15,600 nt of DNA, taken from the NCBI GenBank assembly GCA_964439745.1, contig CAYTQK010000047.1, positions 1 to 15,600 on the forward strand, read 5' to 3'. A model generated the notes under the pieces. That model did not search any database. It was not told the DNA's origin and was given only the letters and a program-made list of their open reading frames with translations. Made by a program: the position numbers and the translations under genes. Each line of letters opens with the position of its first letter. The first letter of the stretch is position 1. This DNA comes from CAYTQK01 sp964439745 (lineage in GTDB: Bacteria; Desulfobacterota; Desulfobacteria; Desulfobacterales; Desulfosudaceae). This document shows, piece after piece, positions 14,011 to 15,600 of the stretch.

Positions 14011-14159
14011 AGCAGGGCCCCCGGAAAAAAGCCGCTTCACGAGTGAATTGCTTCGTGATCATCAAATATTCGCACCGGTTCCGTGCACAGCCAACACCGC
14101 TTGGCCGCATCGTCCATCAATGATACCATGGTGAAAACAACGTGAAATGGGGCAATGCC

Positions 14160-15533
14160 ATGGAAAACTATGACGTGGTGATCATCGGTGCCGGCACGGC
14201 CGGGCAGACCGCCGCTTTTGACCTGGCCGCCCAGGGAATGGCGGTGGCCGTGGTGGAGGAAAGCGACCGGCCCGGCGGAATCTGCATCCTGGCCGGGTGC
14301 CAGGCGAAAAAGTATTTTTATGAAATGGCCGAGCTGTTGGCCCGCTCCCGGCACCTGGCCGACAAGGGCGTGGCCCGGCCGCCGCAGGCCGACTGGGGCG
14401 CCATCCAGGCCCACAAGCGGAGTTTTACCGATAAAGTTCCGGAAGGAACGATTCGCCAGTTTGCCGGCCATGGTATCACCTTGTGGCAGGCCCCGGCCGC
14501 CTTTGTCGATGAGGCCACCCTCCAGGTGGGGGACCGCCATGTCCGGGCCGGTTACTATATCATCGCCGCCGGCGCCCGGCCCATGGATCTGCCCTTTGAA
14601 GGGAGCCAGCACCTGGTGACCAGTAATGAATTTTTAGATCTGGAGCGCCTGCCGCGGCGCCTGGTGTTCGTGGGGGGAGGCTTTATCAGTTTCGAGTTCG
14701 CCCATTTTGCCGCCCGCCTGGGCGGTCCGGATACGGCCGTCACCATCCTGGAGGCGGCCCCGCGGCCCCTGGGGCCGTTTGACGCCGATCTGGTGGAAGA
14801 ACTCTGCGCCGCCTCGGCCGCGGACGGCATCACCATCCGGACCAGCGTGCGGATCGAGGCCGTTTTTCGAAAAAAGGAAGAGTTTGAAATCCGATTTGCC
14901 GATGGCGAGATCCTGGCAGCCGACCTGGTAGTGCACGGGGCCGGGCGGGTGCCCCGGATTGAAGCGCTTAATCTGGCCGCGGCCGGTATCACCGCCACCG
15001 CCAGGGGTATCACCGTGGACGGCCTCATGCGCACCAGCAATCCCCGGGTATTTGCCGCGGGCGACTGCGCCGCCACCATCCAGCTGGCCCGGGTGGCCGA
15101 CGCCGAAGCCCACGTCGCCGCCACCACCATCGCCGCCGAGATCCATTCGACTGAACCGCCGGCACCGATGAACTACGACACCACGCCCTTTCTGCTGTTT
15201 ACCTATCCCCAGTACGGCATGGTGGGTGAGACCGAGGAAGCCCTCCTGACCGCCGGCGTCAAGTACTATAAAAGCCAGCAGACGCGGCTGGGCTGGCCCA
15301 CCTATCGCCGGGTGGGCCTGAAGCACGCCGCCTGCAAAATCCTGGTGGACGAGGCCAACCGGATCCGGGGCGCCCACGTATTGTCCGACCAGGCTGCCGG
15401 CCTGGTCAACGCCTTTCGCCTGGCCATGGTCAACGATATTCCGGCCGACGAACTGTACCGCCAGCATGTCCTGAGCCCGTATCCCACGAGGGAAAGCGAT
15501 TTGCTCTACATGCTGGCCCCGTTCGCGGAGTAG
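14160..15533 (+). CDS. flavin pyridine-nucleotide disulfide oxidoreductase with a Tyr in the catalytic His site
   Basis: This 457-residue protein has the FAD motif VVIIGAGTAG (6-15), the redox-active pair C42-ILAG-C47 in GGICILAGCQAKK, a second Rossmann motif LVFVGGGFISFEFAHFAARLG and the FAD-contacting VFAAGDCAAT. The C-terminal dimerisation domain is complete. Where glutathione reductase and lipoamide dehydrogenase have HPTxxE, this protein has Y441-PTRES; mercuric reductase has a Tyr at the same place, but the C-terminal Cys-Cys of MerA is absent here. The substrate is therefore unknown. ATG 14160 is preferred over GTG 14142 because the FAD motif then begins at the usual distance and GGGG precedes it. 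Confidence 0.88.
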   Translation: MENYDVVIIGAGTAGQTAAFDLAAQGMAVAVVEESDRPGGICILAGCQAKKYFYEMAELLARSRHLADKGVARPPQADWGAIQAHKRSFTDKVPEGTIRQFAGHGITLWQAPAAFVDEATLQVGDRHVRAGYYIIAAGARPMDLPFEGSQHLVTSNEFLDLERLPRRLVFVGGGFISFEFAHFAARLGGPDTAVTILEAAPRPLGPFDADLVEELCAASAADGITIRTSVRIEAVFRKKEEFEIRFADGEILAADLVVHGAGRVPRIEALNLAAAGITATARGITVDGLMRTSNPRVFAAGDCAATIQLARVADAEAHVAATTIAAEIHSTEPPAPMNYDTTPFLLFTYPQYGMVGETEEALLTAGVKYYKSQQTRLGWPTYRRVGLKHAACKILVDEANRIRGAHVLSDQAAGLVNAFRLAMVNDIPADELYRQHVLSPYPTRESDLLYMLAPFAE

Positions 15534-15554
15534 AGGGGCGGCCGGGCAAGAAGT

Positions 15555-15600
15555 CGTCGCTTCGCAGATGGACAGGATTGCCACGTCGCTGCGCTCCTCG
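15555..15600. repeat. start of an intergenic repeat, cut by the window end
   Basis: CGTCGCTTCGC (15555-15565) and CGTCGCTGCGC (15584-15594) are near-identical 11-mers. The segment GATTGCCACGTCGCTGCG (from 15576), followed by CTCCTCG, resembles the ATTGCGAGGAGCGCAGCGAC-type repeats that are scattered between genes in many bacterial genomes, read on the other strand. Only part is visible, so copy number and extent are unknown. Confidence 0.5.

Noticed and set aside
14036..14047. Inverted repeat TTCAC-GA-GTGAA before the flavin oxidoreductase
   Set aside because: Arms of five bases are too short to call, and no promoter elements at proper spacing were found nearby.
1..15600. CRISPR array, tRNA, rRNA, transposase or toxin-antitoxin genes
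   Set aside because: No regularly spaced repeats, no cloverleaf-like segments and no matching protein motifs were seen on either strand.

Overview
The window is a GC-rich bacterial chromosome segment. It most likely comes from an anaerobic, sulfate-reducer-type member of the Desulfobacterota. This is an inference from gene content: a stand-alone rubredoxin with rubrerythrin-like diiron proteins, remains of a c-type cytochrome, a radical SAM AmrS-type enzyme and a YdbH/YnbE/YdbL envelope operon. No rRNA, tRNA, CRISPR array or insertion sequence was seen. No gene-free stretch exceeds 300 bases; the longest is about 263 bases (9423-9685) and holds two divergent promoters.

Layout. (1) 1-1615, minus strand: an oxygen/redox-stress operon reading rubredoxin, diiron protein A, diiron protein B, then a broken and window-truncated c-type cytochrome. 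(2) 1781-4393, plus strand: a two-domain SRPBCC/TIGR01777 epimerase, then a multi-pass membrane protein of unknown function whose 5' leader carries a perfect 24-bp palindrome. (3) 5633-4417, minus strand: a small secreted protein overlapping mutM (Fpg DNA glycosylase) by one base. (4) 5640-6117: a decayed copy of the 3' end of ydbH and a 78-residue orphan gene on the plus strand. (5) 9422-6118, minus strand: ydbH-ynbE-ydbL, an AsmA-like protein with its outer-membrane lipoprotein and periplasmic partner. (6) 9579-11176, plus strand: a near-consensus sigma-70 promoter, a universal stress protein and an AmrS-like radical SAM enzyme. (7) 11283-13152, plus strand: a Yip1-family membrane protein and a hexokinase of the eukaryotic type. 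(8) 13249-15533, plus strand: an acetoacetate-decarboxylase-family enzyme and a flavin disulfide oxidoreductase with a MerA-like tyrosine in place of the catalytic histidine. (9) 15555-15600: the start of an intergenic repeat that runs out of the window.

How the genes work together. The first operon looks like a split rubrerythrin system: rubredoxin as electron donor and two separate diiron proteins as acceptors for peroxide or oxygen. The ydbH operon should form an inner-to-outer membrane lipid bridge. The uspA-amrS pair and the last two genes look like short co-transcribed units, but their substrates cannot be read from sequence. I saw no obvious new defence or mobile system. The most unusual signals are the ydbH tail copy, the doubly frameshifted cytochrome, the 24-bp palindrome, the eukaryotic-type hexokinase and the Tyr-substituted oxidoreductase.
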